Shown one piece after another: positions 24,923-34,203 of a stretch of DNA of 64,000 nucleotides (position 1 is the first letter of the stretch; every line of letters begins with the position of its first letter). The position numbers and the translations under genes are program-made. Where the stretch lies: the NCBI RefSeq assembly GCF_030813435.1, contig NZ_JAUSUG010000001.1:310001-374000 (forward strand). The letters run 5' to 3'. This stretch comes from Evansella vedderi. GTDB lineage: Bacteria; Bacillota; Bacilli; Bacillales; Salisediminibacteriaceae. Below the pieces are notes generated by a model, which was not told where the DNA came from, did no database searches, and saw only the letters and a list, made by a program, of their open reading frames with translations.

Positions 24923-27900
24923 TTAATTTTTGCTTCGGTTTGGTATTAGGAGTTCAGGTTTGCCCGCTTCTTCAGGTTTACCTGGAACTACAGGTGGATT
25001 AGGTTTGCCTGGTTGTTCTGGTTTACCTGGAACTACAGGTAGGCAAGGCTTGCCTGGTTGTTCAGGTTTACCCGGAGCTACAGGTGGACAAGGTTTGCCT
25101 GGTTCTTCAGGTTGAACCATTGATAAGCGTAATACCCCGAATCGAGACGTATTTTGGAAAGATTGTCCAGTTGGGTCATTCCAAATTGCTACGCTGTCTC
25201 TTGAACCATTACCATTAGCATCATCATTAACTTGGAAATCAAATCCAATAATCGTTCCTTCAGTTGGATCGATCTCTGTAAATTTAATTGCTGCTTCAAC
25301 GATATAACCTTCGTCCGTTAGACGTGTTGCTGTTTCAAACGTACTTGCGCTTGCAAACCCATTGTAACTTTGTTCATTAGCAAAGTTTACACGGAATTGC
25401 CCATCATCCGATTGGTAGTATTCTGTTTTCGCATTGTTTTGATCAATGAATATTTCGACAGAATCCTGTTCCCAAACATTTCCGCTTGCTTTTGATAATA
25501 ATGGGTCGCTGACTTCTGCAAATACGTATAAGTATTCTTCATCCCACAGTGTACGAACGGTAGCAGTCGCTCCATCTGAACCTTCGACCCATGTACCTGT
25601 GTAGATTTCAAGTGCATCTTGCCAAACGTCATCCAGTTCTGCATCAATAACCGGTGTACCATAGAATGCTTCTGTAACTTTTACTTCTGGAAGAAGGGTT
25701 AATTCTCCATAGTTTACATTCTCCTCTTGGCTGTGAGTTGGGTCATTCCAAGAAAGTAAGTTACCTGTCTCTGCATCCGTTATTCTTACGTCAAATGCAA
25801 GCTTGTCGTTTACTTCTAGTGAACCTTCTAACGCAACTGCTGCTTCAAGGAGATACCCACCATCAACTTCAACAACAGATTGTACAGCTGATTCTTCGCC
25901 ACGAGTAAATGTCACATGAACATCATTAACAAATACCTCTACACTGTCATTTTCATTTACAGTTGCATCAGTAACTTCTGCTAATACGTATAAATGATTC
26001 TCATCCCATGTAGTACGGAAGGTTGCGGAAAATTCTTCCCCAGCACCAATTACTGTTGGAGATATTGTTTCCCATAATAAATCTACTTCTCCATTAATTA
26101 TAGGAGTACCGTAGGTTGCATTCGCTTCTTTTGTTACAGCAGGTAAACGTGAAGGGTCAACAAGTGCCCAGAATGCTAACTTCGGCTGTAAATTTTGGTC
26201 AAACACAAATGGGGCATTTTGACGTGGAATCGGACGGTTCGTTAACCAAGTATGGTCATCTCCAATTCCCCAGAATGTTACATTACTTATGGAATCACTT
26301 AGTCTAACAAACTCATTAAAAAGCTCTTGATAGCGATACGCCTGTAATAAAAGTACTTCATCTGGAATGTCATCGAACGTTTCATATACAGTTGTGTTAT
26401 CTGTATAAATACTCATATCTAGCTCTGTGATTTGAATATCAAATCCTTCATTGGCAAATAACTCGATTGACTCTGTTATTTGATTAATATGAGGATTACG
26501 GATATTAACATGGGTTTGGTGTCCAACACCATCAATCGGAACACCTTCTTCTGTTAATTCCATCACTAAATCAAAAAGAGCATCTCTCTTTGCTGGTTCG
26601 TGAGTATTGTAATCATTGATGTACAGCTTAGAATCATCGTTAAATTCATCTAATACGCTCTTAGCGGTATTAAAAGCTACTTTAACAAAGTCTTTTCCAG
26701 TTAATCTGTACCATTCACTATTGCGCATTCCATTTGGTCCATTTACATCAATTACTTCATTTACAACATCCCAAGAATCAACTACTCCAGGGTGATTTTC
26801 CATGACATGTCTCACTACTGTATCTACGTGTGTTTCAACGCGATCCAGAACAAGTTGTTTATTTTCTTCATTAGCTTCTAATGGAGTTCCATTTTCATCC
26901 TGGTGGAACCAACCGGGAGATTGACTATGCCAAAGGAGAGTGTGGTATCGCATGGTTTTTCCATTTTCCTTCGCATAATTCATCATTTCATCAAGACGCT
27001 CAAAATTAAATTCACCTTCCCTTGGTTGAATATACAACGGCTTCATTATATTTTCAGCAACAATACTATTGTAATGTTTGTCTAACATTTCACCATGTAC
27101 GCCTCCCATTTGGTAAGGCTCAATGGCAGCACCGATTTGGAAATGCTCTGTAAAGAATTCACTTAATGAAGGGATTTCTTCATCAAAGTTCACAATTGCC
27201 CAATATGCAGGTTTTGCTTGTAAATGGTGATCGAATACAAATGGAGCATTCGTACGTCCTTCTACTGGGAAGTTATGAAGCCATGTATGATCATCGCCGA
27301 TTCCCCAGAAAACAACACTGCTAATATAATCACTTAAACGTCTAAATTCACTAAATAAGTGGCCATAACGCTCTGCTTGAATTTCAAAGATTTCACTAGG
27401 AATATTATCAAAACCATCAAAGTTTTGATTGTTATTCGTGTAAATACTAACATCAAGCTCCGTAATTTCATTGTCTAAGCCAAGTTCACCGAACAATTCA
27501 ATGGAATCCGTGATTTGTTGCATTGGTGGATTTTGAATATTAATATGTGTTTGGTGACCAATTCCATCGATACGAATCCCTTTATCGATCATCTCCACAA
27601 CCATGTCATAAATAAGATCTCTCTTTGCAGGAATATGTGTCGTGTAGTCGTTATAATAAAGTTTTCCGTGTCCACCTTTTTCTTCTAATACTTCGGCAGT
27701 AACTTCAAATGCACGATGGATAAACTCTTTTCCAGTAATTAAGTAATATGGACTTCTGCGGAAACCATCCGCTTCTCCAGTAACGATTACTTCGTTTACA
27801 ACGTCCCAAGAATCTACTCGATCATAGTAGCGTTCTACTACTGCACGTATATGTGTCTCCATACGGTCAAGAAGGAGTTTTTTATTTGCTTCCAGGTTAT

Positions 27901-29311
27901 CTGGATCTGCAACTTGACCATTTACAACCATTGGATTTCCATTTACATCATTAAAGAACCAGCTTGGTGTTTGACTGTGCCATACTAACGTATGGAAACG
28001 GACATCCATTCCATTTTCTTCTGCAAATTCAATCATTGCATCTGCGTTAGTCCAATTGAAGTTTCCTTCTGTTGGCTGAATGCCATCTGGCTTCATAATG
28101 TTTTCAGCTACAAGCATGTTATAATGCTTTTTTAACATTTCTCCGTGCTGACCTAACATTTGGTTTGGTTCAATTGCTGCACCAATGTCAAAATACTCAG
28201 CATATACATCCTTTAACGGAGGGATATCTTCGATTTCTTTTGGTATTTGTACTTCCACTTTAAAATCATCGATGTAGAACGGAACGCCCGTCGTTTGATC
28301 TGGATCCCACGGCTCTTCAACGAAGAATTGTAAGCTAGTTACAGATGGAGGCAACGTATATGTCCCTTCTAACAATACCCACTCATCCGCAGTTACTGTT
28401 ACAGGATTAACTACTGGAGGCCAGTAATTTGTTCCGTTTGCATTTGTCTCCGCGCGAGTCACTTGTAAGCGAGTTGGTGCTTCACCCTCTGCTAATTTTA
28501 CCCAAAGACTGATATCATACGTATACCCTGCATACATGTTATCAAGCGCTTCAATTACTGCACTATGATTAGAGCCTAGTCGGTTAGAGATGAATAAACT
28601 GTAATCCCCGTTTTTTGCAACAGTATCTGTTACAGTCAACTCTACACTCCCTACATTAGGCTCCCATCCCTGTGTTGTACCATCTTCAAAGTCTGTAAAT
28701 ACAGGAATACGATGCTCTTCAGGGATATCTATGATATTGTCATCTTCTTCGCTTTCAGAAGGAGGTGAAATCATTTCTACTTTCACATAGTCTACATAAA
28801 AAGATTTTGTATCATTAGCTGTTTCTACATAAAGGTAAACTTGACTAATATTACTTTCAAATTTGAAAGTACCTTCAAGCTCAACCCAATCATTATCGGT
28901 ATCAGATACTTGTTTCCCATCAATCCATGTAAAACCTTCGAGAACCATTAATTGCAATTGACTTTCTGCGGCTTCTTTTAGTTTTACATTTGCTGTAAAC
29001 CTATACTCTGCACCTTTTTCTAAATCAGGTGTAAGGTCTACCCCCGCCCCACTCCAAGTTTCTTGACGGTCTGACACTAGTAAACTACGTCCGCCATTAG
29101 TAGAGCCTTCGTATTCTACGGATGATAGTACACTTGTTCCTCTAGGAGTCCACCCTTGTTCTCCAGCTTCAAAATTAAACTCTTTAACTACTTCAGGTTC
29201 AAACTCATCGTTAGCTGCTGTTGACGTACTCGTATGAAGTAATCCTGGTGGTAACACTAATAGCAAAACTAAAAATTGAATGATCAGACTTTTAAAGCGC
29301 TTTTTCCTCAT
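24923..29311 (-). CDS. Secreted modular endo-xylanase with two complete GH10 catalytic domains
   Basis: 1462 residues. Order of parts: Sec signal peptide (1-33); two beta-sandwich modules of the CBM22/CBM4 type (about 40-180 and 203-355); GH10 domain 1 (366-708, acid/base E507 in WDVVNE, nucleophile E618 in ITELD); GH10 domain 2 (713-1052, E852 and E963); two CBM9-like modules (1065-1208 and 1213-1398); and a Pro/Gly/Lys-rich tail of PGKPEQPGKP-type repeats (1400-1462). There is no LPxTG or SLH anchor. It would cleave xylan outside the cell. Both catalytic domains keep all key residues, so both may be active. AGGAGG precedes the ATG. Confidence 0.95.
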   Translation of the reverse strand: MRKKRFKSLIIQFLVLLLVLPPGLLHTSTSTAANDEFEPEVVKEFNFEAGEQGWTPRGTSVLSSVEYEGSTNGGRSLLVSDRQETWSGAGVDLTPDLEKGAEYRFTANVKLKEAAESQLQLMVLEGFTWIDGKQVSDTDNDWVELEGTFKFESNISQVYLYVETANDTKSFYVDYVKVEMISPPSESEEDDNIIDIPEEHRIPVFTDFEDGTTQGWEPNVGSVELTVTDTVAKNGDYSLFISNRLGSNHSAVIEALDNMYAGYTYDISLWVKLAEGEAPTRLQVTRAETNANGTNYWPPVVNPVTVTADEWVLLEGTYTLPPSVTSLQFFVEEPWDPDQTTGVPFYIDDFKVEVQIPKEIEDIPPLKDVYAEYFDIGAAIEPNQMLGQHGEMLKKHYNMLVAENIMKPDGIQPTEGNFNWTNADAMIEFAEENGMDVRFHTLVWHSQTPSWFFNDVNGNPMVVNGQVADPDNLEANKKLLLDRMETHIRAVVERYYDRVDSWDVVNEVIVTGEADGFRRSPYYLITGKEFIHRAFEVTAEVLEEKGGHGKLYYNDYTTHIPAKRDLIYDMVVEMIDKGIRIDGIGHQTHINIQNPPMQQITDSIELFGELGLDNEITELDVSIYTNNNQNFDGFDNIPSEIFEIQAERYGHLFSEFRRLSDYISSVVFWGIGDDHTWLHNFPVEGRTNAPFVFDHHLQAKPAYWAIVNFDEEIPSLSEFFTEHFQIGAAIEPYQMGGVHGEMLDKHYNSIVAENIMKPLYIQPREGEFNFERLDEMMNYAKENGKTMRYHTLLWHSQSPGWFHQDENGTPLEANEENKQLVLDRVETHVDTVVRHVMENHPGVVDSWDVVNEVIDVNGPNGMRNSEWYRLTGKDFVKVAFNTAKSVLDEFNDDSKLYINDYNTHEPAKRDALFDLVMELTEEGVPIDGVGHQTHVNIRNPHINQITESIELFANEGFDIQITELDMSIYTDNTTVYETFDDIPDEVLLLQAYRYQELFNEFVRLSDSISNVTFWGIGDDHTWLTNRPIPRQNAPFVFDQNLQPKLAFWALVDPSRLPAVTKEANATYGTPIINGEVDLLWETISPTVIGAGEEFSATFRTTWDENHLYVLAEVTDATVNENDSVEVFVNDVHVTFTRGEESAVQSVVEVDGGYLLEAAVALEGSLEVNDKLAFDVRITDAETGNLLSWNDPTHSQEENVNYGELTLLPEVKVTEAFYGTPVIDAELDDVWQDALEIYTGTWVEGSDGATATVRTLWDEEYLYVFAEVSDPLLSKASGNVWEQDSVEIFIDQNNAKTEYYQSDDGQFRVNFANEQSYNGFASASTFETATRLTDEGYIVEAAIKFTEIDPTEGTIIGFDFQVNDDANGNGSRDSVAIWNDPTGQSFQNTSRFGVLRLSMVQPEEPGKPCPPVAPGKPEQPGKPCLPVVPGKPEQPGKPNPPVVPGKPEEAGKPELLIPNRSKN

Positions 29312-29492
29312 GATAAACCTCCTATTTTTTTATAGTCGTTCTCTTCAAAAACTTTTTAATAGATTCCCTCCCATCTTTTCTTACAACACTTTAAAATTTA
29401 TAAAGTATTTAGATAGAATCCTAACAAAAAAAAAAAGAGCCACAACCTTACAAACTCTACATTTTCAAAAATCATAAAAAAATAGTTCCTTT

Positions 29493-29510
29493 TACCTTAA
29501 TATTAAGGTA
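29493..29510. promoter_or_regulatory. 18-bp perfect palindrome upstream of the xylanase gene
   Basis: TACCTTAATATTAAGGTA lies about 180 bp upstream of the xylanase start. It may be a regulator operator or the decayed terminator of the remnant beyond. There are no further clues. Confidence 0.45.
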
Positions 29511-29558
29511 GTTACTAGCCGAATTTTGTAATATATTGCGTACGGATTTCCTCGAAAT

Positions 29559-29836
29559 ATGGGAGGGAGCATGTGGGGACGATTTGAGACAGGTGAAAAA
29601 AAGGAGATTTCCTCTTTTTTTACCTGTCCGAATGGCAATAAAAGTGGAACTTCTAAAACGAAAGCATATTCAATTTTTCCAGATGCAAGTGGTCATTGGG
29701 CGGAAGATGCGATTAATTTGATCATAACGGTCTCTACTGAATAAACCATGACGGATCAAACATAGTCATGCTAGCAGATGGCGTTGTTGATAAAATACAT
29801 ATCATTAATGATAATGTGTCTATCCTCGTGAAATAA
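29559..29836 (+). pseudogene. Relics of cell-surface proteins (SLH-like and M23 peptidase-like fragments)
   Basis: One frame (29559-29744) ends in FPDASGHWAEDAIN, the core of an S-layer homology repeat, then stops. A second frame (29741-29836) reads NHDGSNIVMLADGVVDKI, the entry strand of an M23-type peptidase domain, then stops after VSILVK. Neither fragment can fold alone. They look like the remains of one or two secreted, wall-associated proteins. Confidence 0.5.
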
Positions 29837-29896
29837 ATAAAAGCCTGCTAGTTTGTACTACCAAGATATATGTAGTACTAACGTGCGCCGTCACTT

Positions 29897-29928
29897 CCCG
29901 TATTTCTCAGTGGAGGTGAGAAAACGGG
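29897..29928. other. Stable hairpin in the xylanase/nitroreductase intergenic region
   Basis: CCCGT(A)TTTCTCA pairs with TGAGAAAACGGG, 12 bp with one bulged A, loop GTGGAGG. Its left flank (GTGCGCCGTCAC) faintly resembles the dispersed repeat. No U-run on the plus strand. Confidence 0.5.
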
Positions 29929-30001
29929 TGGGGCGTAACACATGAGCCAATTAAAAAAAAAGAAAGAATCGAAATACTGATTTGTTCTTTTGTCATTACT
30001 A

Positions 30002-30679
30002 TTATTCAATCCACTGTACTACTTCATCCATTTCCTTTCTAATTTTAGGGCGTGGTTCTTCTGCTCGATACCCAAAGGCTACCATGACAGAGACGGCTAA
30101 GTGTCCATCTTCCAGTAGGTTTTCCTCGTCAAGGATCTCCTGAACTTTATCAAATTGAAATCCTTCAATGGGACAAGAATCAATGCCAAGAAAAGCAGCG
30201 ACGGTCATCATATTTGCTAGGGCGATATAGGTTTGTTTGCCGGCCCAATCTAACATGGTTCGGTCACTTTCTAGTAAGTGAAGGTCCTCTTCTTGAAACG
30301 ATTTATATCGGGCTTTTATTTTTTCAAATAATTCCGGTGGGAAACCTTTTACATCCAGCATTTGATGTTTCACATAGTCGGAATCGTATTTGGTGTCTTT
30401 AATCGTTCGAGCGAGAATCACAACAAAATGACTGGCAGTGGACAATTGTCCTTGTGCACCCCAGGAGACTTCACGTAATTTCTCTCGTAACTCTTGATTT
30501 TCTACCACTAAAAACTTCCAAGGTTCATACCCCACTGAGCTTGGGGACAAACGTGCTGCTTCTAAGATAACATTAAAATCTTCTTCAGAAATTTTCTTCG
30601 TTGGATCAAATTTTTTGGTAGCATGCCTAAAGTGAAATGCATCTATAATGTCTTGTCTTTGAATTGATTTATGTATCAT
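30002..30679 (-). CDS. Nitroreductase-family NAD(P)H flavin oxidoreductase
   Basis: 225 residues with the nitroreductase pattern: [12 protein letters not shown] for FMN phosphate contacts, [16 protein letters not shown] for flavin binding, and the late [20 protein letters not shown]. It would reduce nitro compounds, quinones or flavins in the cytoplasm using FMN. GGAGTG lies upstream of the ATG. It is a lone minus-strand gene with no functional link to the neighbouring hydrolases. Confidence 0.92.
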   Translation of the reverse strand: MIHKSIQRQDIIDAFHFRHATKKFDPTKKISEEDFNVILEAARLSPSSVGYEPWKFLVVENQELREKLREVSWGAQGQLSTASHFVVILARTIKDTKYDSDYVKHQMLDVKGFPPELFEKIKARYKSFQEEDLHLLESDRTMLDWAGKQTYIALANMMTVAAFLGIDSCPIEGFQFDKVQEILDEENLLEDGHLAVSVMVAFGYRAEEPRPKIRKEMDEVVQWIE

Positions 30680-30745
30680 AGTAGAATAACACTCCTTTTG
30701 TCTTCATCATTTTGTGCATATTATTGTCCAATACTCGGACTTTTA

Positions 30746-30815
30746 GTACGTGTCTGTCACCGCCCGCATTTTGATAGATTTTGGCAATAGAATTAGTGGT
30801 TCATACCCGCAGTCA
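30746..30815 (+). repeat. Dispersed GCCTGTCACC repeat, copy 5 (long form)
   Basis: Reads GTGTCTGTCACCGCCCGCATT and continues for about 50 bases with similarity to copy 3, including ATAGATTTTG and CCCGCAGTCA. The terminator seen at copy 3 is decayed here. Confidence 0.75.
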
Positions 30816-30951
30816 TTGGATTGTAGGAATATTTAGATACCTAAAGAAAACACGGTATAATATATATTTCTTAGAGTTAAAAGTGTTTTCATTTTCCTAT
30901 AAAATAATAGGTAAAGCTAGTAGAATGACTATTTTTAGGTAAGGAGACTGG

Positions 30952-31932
30952 ATGATGGAAAAGACGAAACCGAACGAACCAATAGTGAAACACATATACA
31001 CGGCGGATCCTTCAGCTCATGTTTTTGAAGGGAAGATTTACATTTACCCGTCCCACGATCTTGATCATGATGGTCCTTCTAATGATAATGGGGATCAATA
31101 TGCAATGGAGGATTACCACGTTCTTTCCATGGACAATATGGATTCTCCTGTTGTGGACCATGGGGAAGTCCTTCACGTGAAGGATGTACCGTGGGCAACG
31201 AAACAAATGTGGGCGCCAGATGCAGCATTTAAAAATGAAACGTACTATTTATTTTTCCCGGCAAGGGATAAAGAGGGTATTTTTAGAATTGGTGTAGCAA
31301 CAAGTTCCACTCCAGCTGGACCTTTTAAGGCGGAAGAGAACTACATTCCAGGGAGTTTCAGTATCGATCCGGCTGTATTAGTGGATGAAGATGGCCGAGC
31401 ATATTGTTATTTTGGAGGTCTTTGGGGCGGCCAATTGGAGAAGTGGCAAACAGGGGAGTTCAAACCTGATGCAGAAGGACCTGCAGCGACAGCTCCTGCA
31501 CTTGGACCAAGGGTAGCGGAAATGAATGAAGATATGCTTACCTTCAAAGGTGAAGTAAAGGAAATTTCCATTGTAGATGAAGAAGGTAACCCAATCGTTG
31601 CTGGTGACGAAGACCGAAGATTCTTTGAAGGACCTTGGATGCATAAATACAATGGTAAGTATTATCTATCCTATTCGACTGGTACGACACACAAGATCGT
31701 GTATGCAATAGGTGATAATCCACAGGGACCTTTCGTTTTTAAAGGAACAATCCTTAACCCTGTATCCGGATGGACAACGCACCATTCCATCGTGGAGTTT
31801 GAGGATAAATGGTATTTATTCTATCACGACTGCTCCTTATCTGGTGGTGTAAACCACAAGCGAAGTGTAAAATACGCGGAACTGAAATACAACGAAGACG
31901 GTACAATTCAAACAGTAATACCAAATAAATAG
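30952..31932 (+). CDS. GH43 glycosidase (beta-xylosidase/arabinofuranosidase type), intracellular
   Basis: 326 residues, a single five-bladed propeller. The catalytic triad can be placed: general base D19 (YTADPSAHVF), pKa modulator D139 (FSIDPAVLVDEDG) and general acid E226 (FFEGPWMHKYNGKYYLSYS). There is no signal peptide, so it acts on imported xylo- or arabino-oligosaccharides. AAGGAG precedes ATG 30952. A TATAAT box lies at 30856-30861 without a good -35, so an activator may be needed. Confidence 0.92.
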   Translation: MMEKTKPNEPIVKHIYTADPSAHVFEGKIYIYPSHDLDHDGPSNDNGDQYAMEDYHVLSMDNMDSPVVDHGEVLHVKDVPWATKQMWAPDAAFKNETYYLFFPARDKEGIFRIGVATSSTPAGPFKAEENYIPGSFSIDPAVLVDEDGRAYCYFGGLWGGQLEKWQTGEFKPDAEGPAATAPALGPRVAEMNEDMLTFKGEVKEISIVDEEGNPIVAGDEDRRFFEGPWMHKYNGKYYLSYSTGTTHKIVYAIGDNPQGPFVFKGTILNPVSGWTTHHSIVEFEDKWYLFYHDCSLSGGVNHKRSVKYAELKYNEDGTIQTVIPNK

Positions 31933-31944
31933 TATATATACTGT

Positions 31945-31980
31945 AAGACCGAGATCGAAAAGATATCTCGGTCTTATTTA
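31945..31980 (+). terminator. Rho-independent terminator of the GH43 gene
   Basis: A perfect 11-bp stem, AAGACCGAGAT with ATCTCGGTCTT, followed by ATTTAA. Confidence 0.85.
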
Positions 31981-32000
31981 AGATATATCGATCATCGGTA

Positions 32001-32029
32001 TTGACAATCTTTTATTAAGCGCTTAAAGG
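32001..32029 (+). promoter_or_regulatory. Promoter-like site with palindromic operator
   Basis: TTGACA (32001-32006) is followed in the spacer by the 12-bp palindrome TTAAGCGCTTAA (32015-32026), whose core is that of LacI/CcpA-type sites. The -10 (TAAAGG) is poor. The next plus-strand gene starts 400 bp away, beyond an inserted repeat element. Confidence 0.45.
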
Positions 32030-32102
32030 TTAAAAATGAAAACGGTTCCTAAAATGGATTTGAAATTACTGGTAAGGAATTTTTGTAGAAAAATTTAATA
32101 AT

Positions 32103-32332
32103 AGAGTCTGTTCAACAAACTATGTTTTAATATATTGATTATTTTCAAACGAAGTTGATTGAAGCGCAAGGCACGAGAACTGTCTCTTCCTCTGCCAGCT
32201 TTGCTCTGTAGCATTATGTGTCGAGACAAATCGATGTTTAATCGACGAAGTAACGCTCTTTCCTGCGGGAAAAGCAACGGCAGAAGACACCGCAGGACGG
32301 GTTTCCCGAGGAGGCTGTTTTGAACAGACTCT
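32103..32332. mobile_element. MITE-like GC-rich Bacillus repeat with terminal inverted repeats
   Basis: A 230-bp element bounded by exact 13-bp inverted ends (AGAGTCTGTTCAA and its complement TTGAACAGACTCT). AAT flanks both ends and may be a short target duplication. The inside includes TCCTGCGGGAAAAGCAACGG and TTTCCCGAGGAGGCTG, characteristic of GC-rich intergenic repeats common in Bacillus genomes. There is no open frame of note. Confidence 0.8.
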
Positions 32333-32437
32333 AATAGGGGTTGATTATCAAAACTAGAACATTATTAAGTATTGTAATTTCCACATTATTTTTCCCTATG
32401 GTTATTACCAGTTGAGTAAAACAGGAGGAATGAGAAG

Positions 32438-32893
32438 ATGAGTAAAGGTGTATTAGGAACAAATGTTGTGGCACAAGTAGGAATTATCGTGAAGGATATT
32501 GAAAAAACGTCTCAAGCTTATGCGGATTTCTTTGGAGTAGAAAAGCCGCCGGCAAACCCAACAGATCCACTGGATAAGGCCCAAACAAACTATAAAGGGG
32601 ACCCTACCGAAGCCCGTGCAAAACTAGCATTCTTTGATATGGGATCTTTACAGCTTGAATTGATTGAACCTGATGAACATCCTAGTACGTGGAGAGAATT
32701 CTTAGATACTCATGGGGAAGGGGTTCACCATATCGCCTTTGTAGTAAAAGATATGAAAGCTACCGTTGCTAAAATGGAATCTAGAAATATGCCTTTAGTT
32801 CAAAAAGGAGAATATACTGGCGGAAGATATGCTTATATGGATACCTTTAACGAACTGAAAGTGATTCTTGAATTGTTAGAAAATGATAACTAA
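32438..32893 (+). CDS. VOC-family protein, methylmalonyl-CoA epimerase-like
   Basis: 151 residues with two VOC half-modules: VVAQVGIIVKDIEKTSQAYADFF at the start split by a substrate loop, then GEGVHHIAFVVKDM and a terminal ILELLE metal-ligand Glu. This matches lactoylglutathione lyase/methylmalonyl-CoA epimerase-type proteins. No methylmalonyl-CoA mutase genes are nearby, and similar proteins accompany sugar genes in bacilli, so the actual substrate is unknown. It is followed by an SDR gene 14 bp downstream, probably co-transcribed. Confidence 0.88.
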   Translation: MSKGVLGTNVVAQVGIIVKDIEKTSQAYADFFGVEKPPANPTDPLDKAQTNYKGDPTEARAKLAFFDMGSLQLELIEPDEHPSTWREFLDTHGEGVHHIAFVVKDMKATVAKMESRNMPLVQKGEYTGGRYAYMDTFNELKVILELLENDN

Positions 32894-32907
32894 GGAGGAT
32901 ACGTCCA

Positions 32908-33612
32908 TTGAAATTTTTCATTACAGGAGCCAATCGTGGTCTTGGGCTTTCTTTAACAAAAATAAGTTTATTGAATGGTCATACAGTGTTTGCTGGGGTA
33001 AGAGGGACAGAGGAAGCCAAAATAAAAGAATTACTCGAGCTGAAAGAAACCTATAACGAGAATTTAGAAATTATTGAAATAGATGTCCAAAGTGAGGACT
33101 CAGTCCTTTCCGCTTTGGCTCAATTAAAGGGAAAAACGGACAGTATTGATGTTTTAATAAATAATGCGGCGATTTTAAATGAAAGAGGCAAATCGATTGA
33201 AGAATTGGATATGGAAGCATGCAGGCTTGCCTTTGATATCAACATCTTAGGACCTATCCGTGTCGTTAAGCATTTCCTTCCATTATTGGAAAAAGGAGCA
33301 AATCAATCGATACTTAATATTTCATCAGAAGCAGCTAGTTTAACCAATTCCTATAGCGGTGATTATGCCTATGGTATTTCAAAGGCTGCCTTAAATATGT
33401 TATCAGAAAAACTACATTGTTATTTACGGGATCAAGATATCCAAGTCTTATCGATTCATCCTGGGTGGATGAAAACGGATATGGGCGGTGAAAATGCTCC
33501 CCTTTATCCAATGGACACAGGAAAAGGAATCGTTGAATTAGCGGAGCGGAAGAAAAAAATAACGAGTCCTTACGTGTTTGTTGATTATAATGGTGACCCA
33601 ATGAAAATATAA
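32908..33612 (+). CDS. Short-chain dehydrogenase/reductase
   Basis: 234 residues. The cofactor motif is TGANRGLG near residue 6, followed by LINNAAI, the catalytic Ser in NISSEAAS and the YAYGISKAA active-site Tyr/Lys. The fold resembles C-factor-like or carbonyl-reductase-type SDRs. TTG 32908 is chosen because AAGGAGGA lies nine bases upstream. The substrate is unknown; it shares a transcript with the VOC gene. Confidence 0.88.
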   Translation: MKFFITGANRGLGLSLTKISLLNGHTVFAGVRGTEEAKIKELLELKETYNENLEIIEIDVQSEDSVLSALAQLKGKTDSIDVLINNAAILNERGKSIEELDMEACRLAFDINILGPIRVVKHFLPLLEKGANQSILNISSEAASLTNSYSGDYAYGISKAALNMLSEKLHCYLRDQDIQVLSIHPGWMKTDMGGENAPLYPMDTGKGIVELAERKKKITSPYVFVDYNGDPMKI

Positions 33613-33628
33613 CAGGAGGTACACTTTA

Positions 33629-33646
33629 AGTGCCTGTCACCCAATC
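33629..33646 (+). repeat. Dispersed GCCTGTCACC repeat, copy 6 (short)
   Basis: AAGTGCCTGTCACCCAATC, 17 bp after the SDR stop codon and just before the shared terminator. Confidence 0.7.
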
Positions 33647-33650
33647 ATTC

Positions 33651-33690
33651 ATGATCCTCGCTAAGTCTGCTCTGTGAGGATCATTCTCCT
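33651..33690. terminator. Terminator between convergent SDR and cytochrome c genes
   Basis: ATGATCCTC pairs with GAGGATCAT, followed on the plus strand by TCTCCTTTTA. It probably serves the SDR unit and may also end the convergent gene. Confidence 0.75.
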
Positions 33691-33691
33691 T

Positions 33692-34018
33692 TTATTGCTC
33701 GGCCTCTATTTTAAATATCCAATCCGTAATTAGTTCCGCTACTTCTTCAGAGACGAGTCCCCCTGGCATGCTGCCAACTCCTAGATAAGTAGCATCGATA
33801 AATTCTTGTCTAGTTAATCCTGTGTTTAGTAATCCTGGAGCAGATGCCCCTTGTAAATTGCCTCCATGACAACCGATACAAGCACGCTGATAGAGACCTT
33901 CTGCTACAACATTTGGATCATCGGAAGCCTCTGATGTTCCCCCTCCAGAACAAGCCCCCAGCAAAGCTATCCCCATCAAAAATGTAAATAGAACGATGAC
34001 TCTTCGTTTGTATGTCAT
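33692..34018 (-). CDS. Membrane-anchored small cytochrome c (lipoprotein)
   Basis: 108 residues. A lipoprotein signal peptide ends in LLGAC (C23), a short Ser/Glu-rich linker follows, then the haem site CIGCH (47-51) and a probable axial Met in GVGSMPGG. Length and layout match Bacillus cytochromes of the CccB/c-551 type, which shuttle electrons on the outer membrane face. ATG 34018 has GGGAG eight bases upstream; a GTG nine bases earlier is less well placed. Confidence 0.92.
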   Translation of the reverse strand: MTYKRRVIVLFTFLMGIALLGACSGGGTSEASDDPNVVAEGLYQRACIGCHGGNLQGASAPGLLNTGLTRQEFIDATYLGVGSMPGGLVSEEVAELITDWIFKIEAEQ

Positions 34019-34143
34019 TGATTGCACTCCCTTTAAAAACTTATCTACTATTATTTTAATTTATTATCCGTTTTGATGATTAACGCAGTAGTGTATTTTT
34101 TATGACATCTAGAGAAGAGTCGTAGGAAGGGGTAGGGAAAGTT

Positions 34144-34176
34144 GTACCTGTCACCACCCAGTTTTTGTCGAAACTC
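34144..34176 (+). repeat. Dispersed GCCTGTCACC repeat, copy 7
   Basis: GTACCTGTCACCACCCAG followed by TTTTTGTCGAAA, close to consensus, upstream of the GntR operators. Confidence 0.8.
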
Positions 34177-34203
34177 AGGATGGCTTTTGGTTGTTAGGTC
34201 AAT

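Noticed and set aside
24930-25115. Plus-strand frame encoding a collagen-like GLPG-repeat protein
   Set aside because: It is the exact antisense of the Pro/Gly/Lys tail of the xylanase, with no ribosome site; the repeat pattern is a by-product of the PGKP codons.
29292-29305. CcpA site-like sequence (TTAAAGCGCTTTTT) at the start of the xylanase gene
   Set aside because: It lies within codons for a basic signal-peptide start and misses three consensus positions, so chance is likely.
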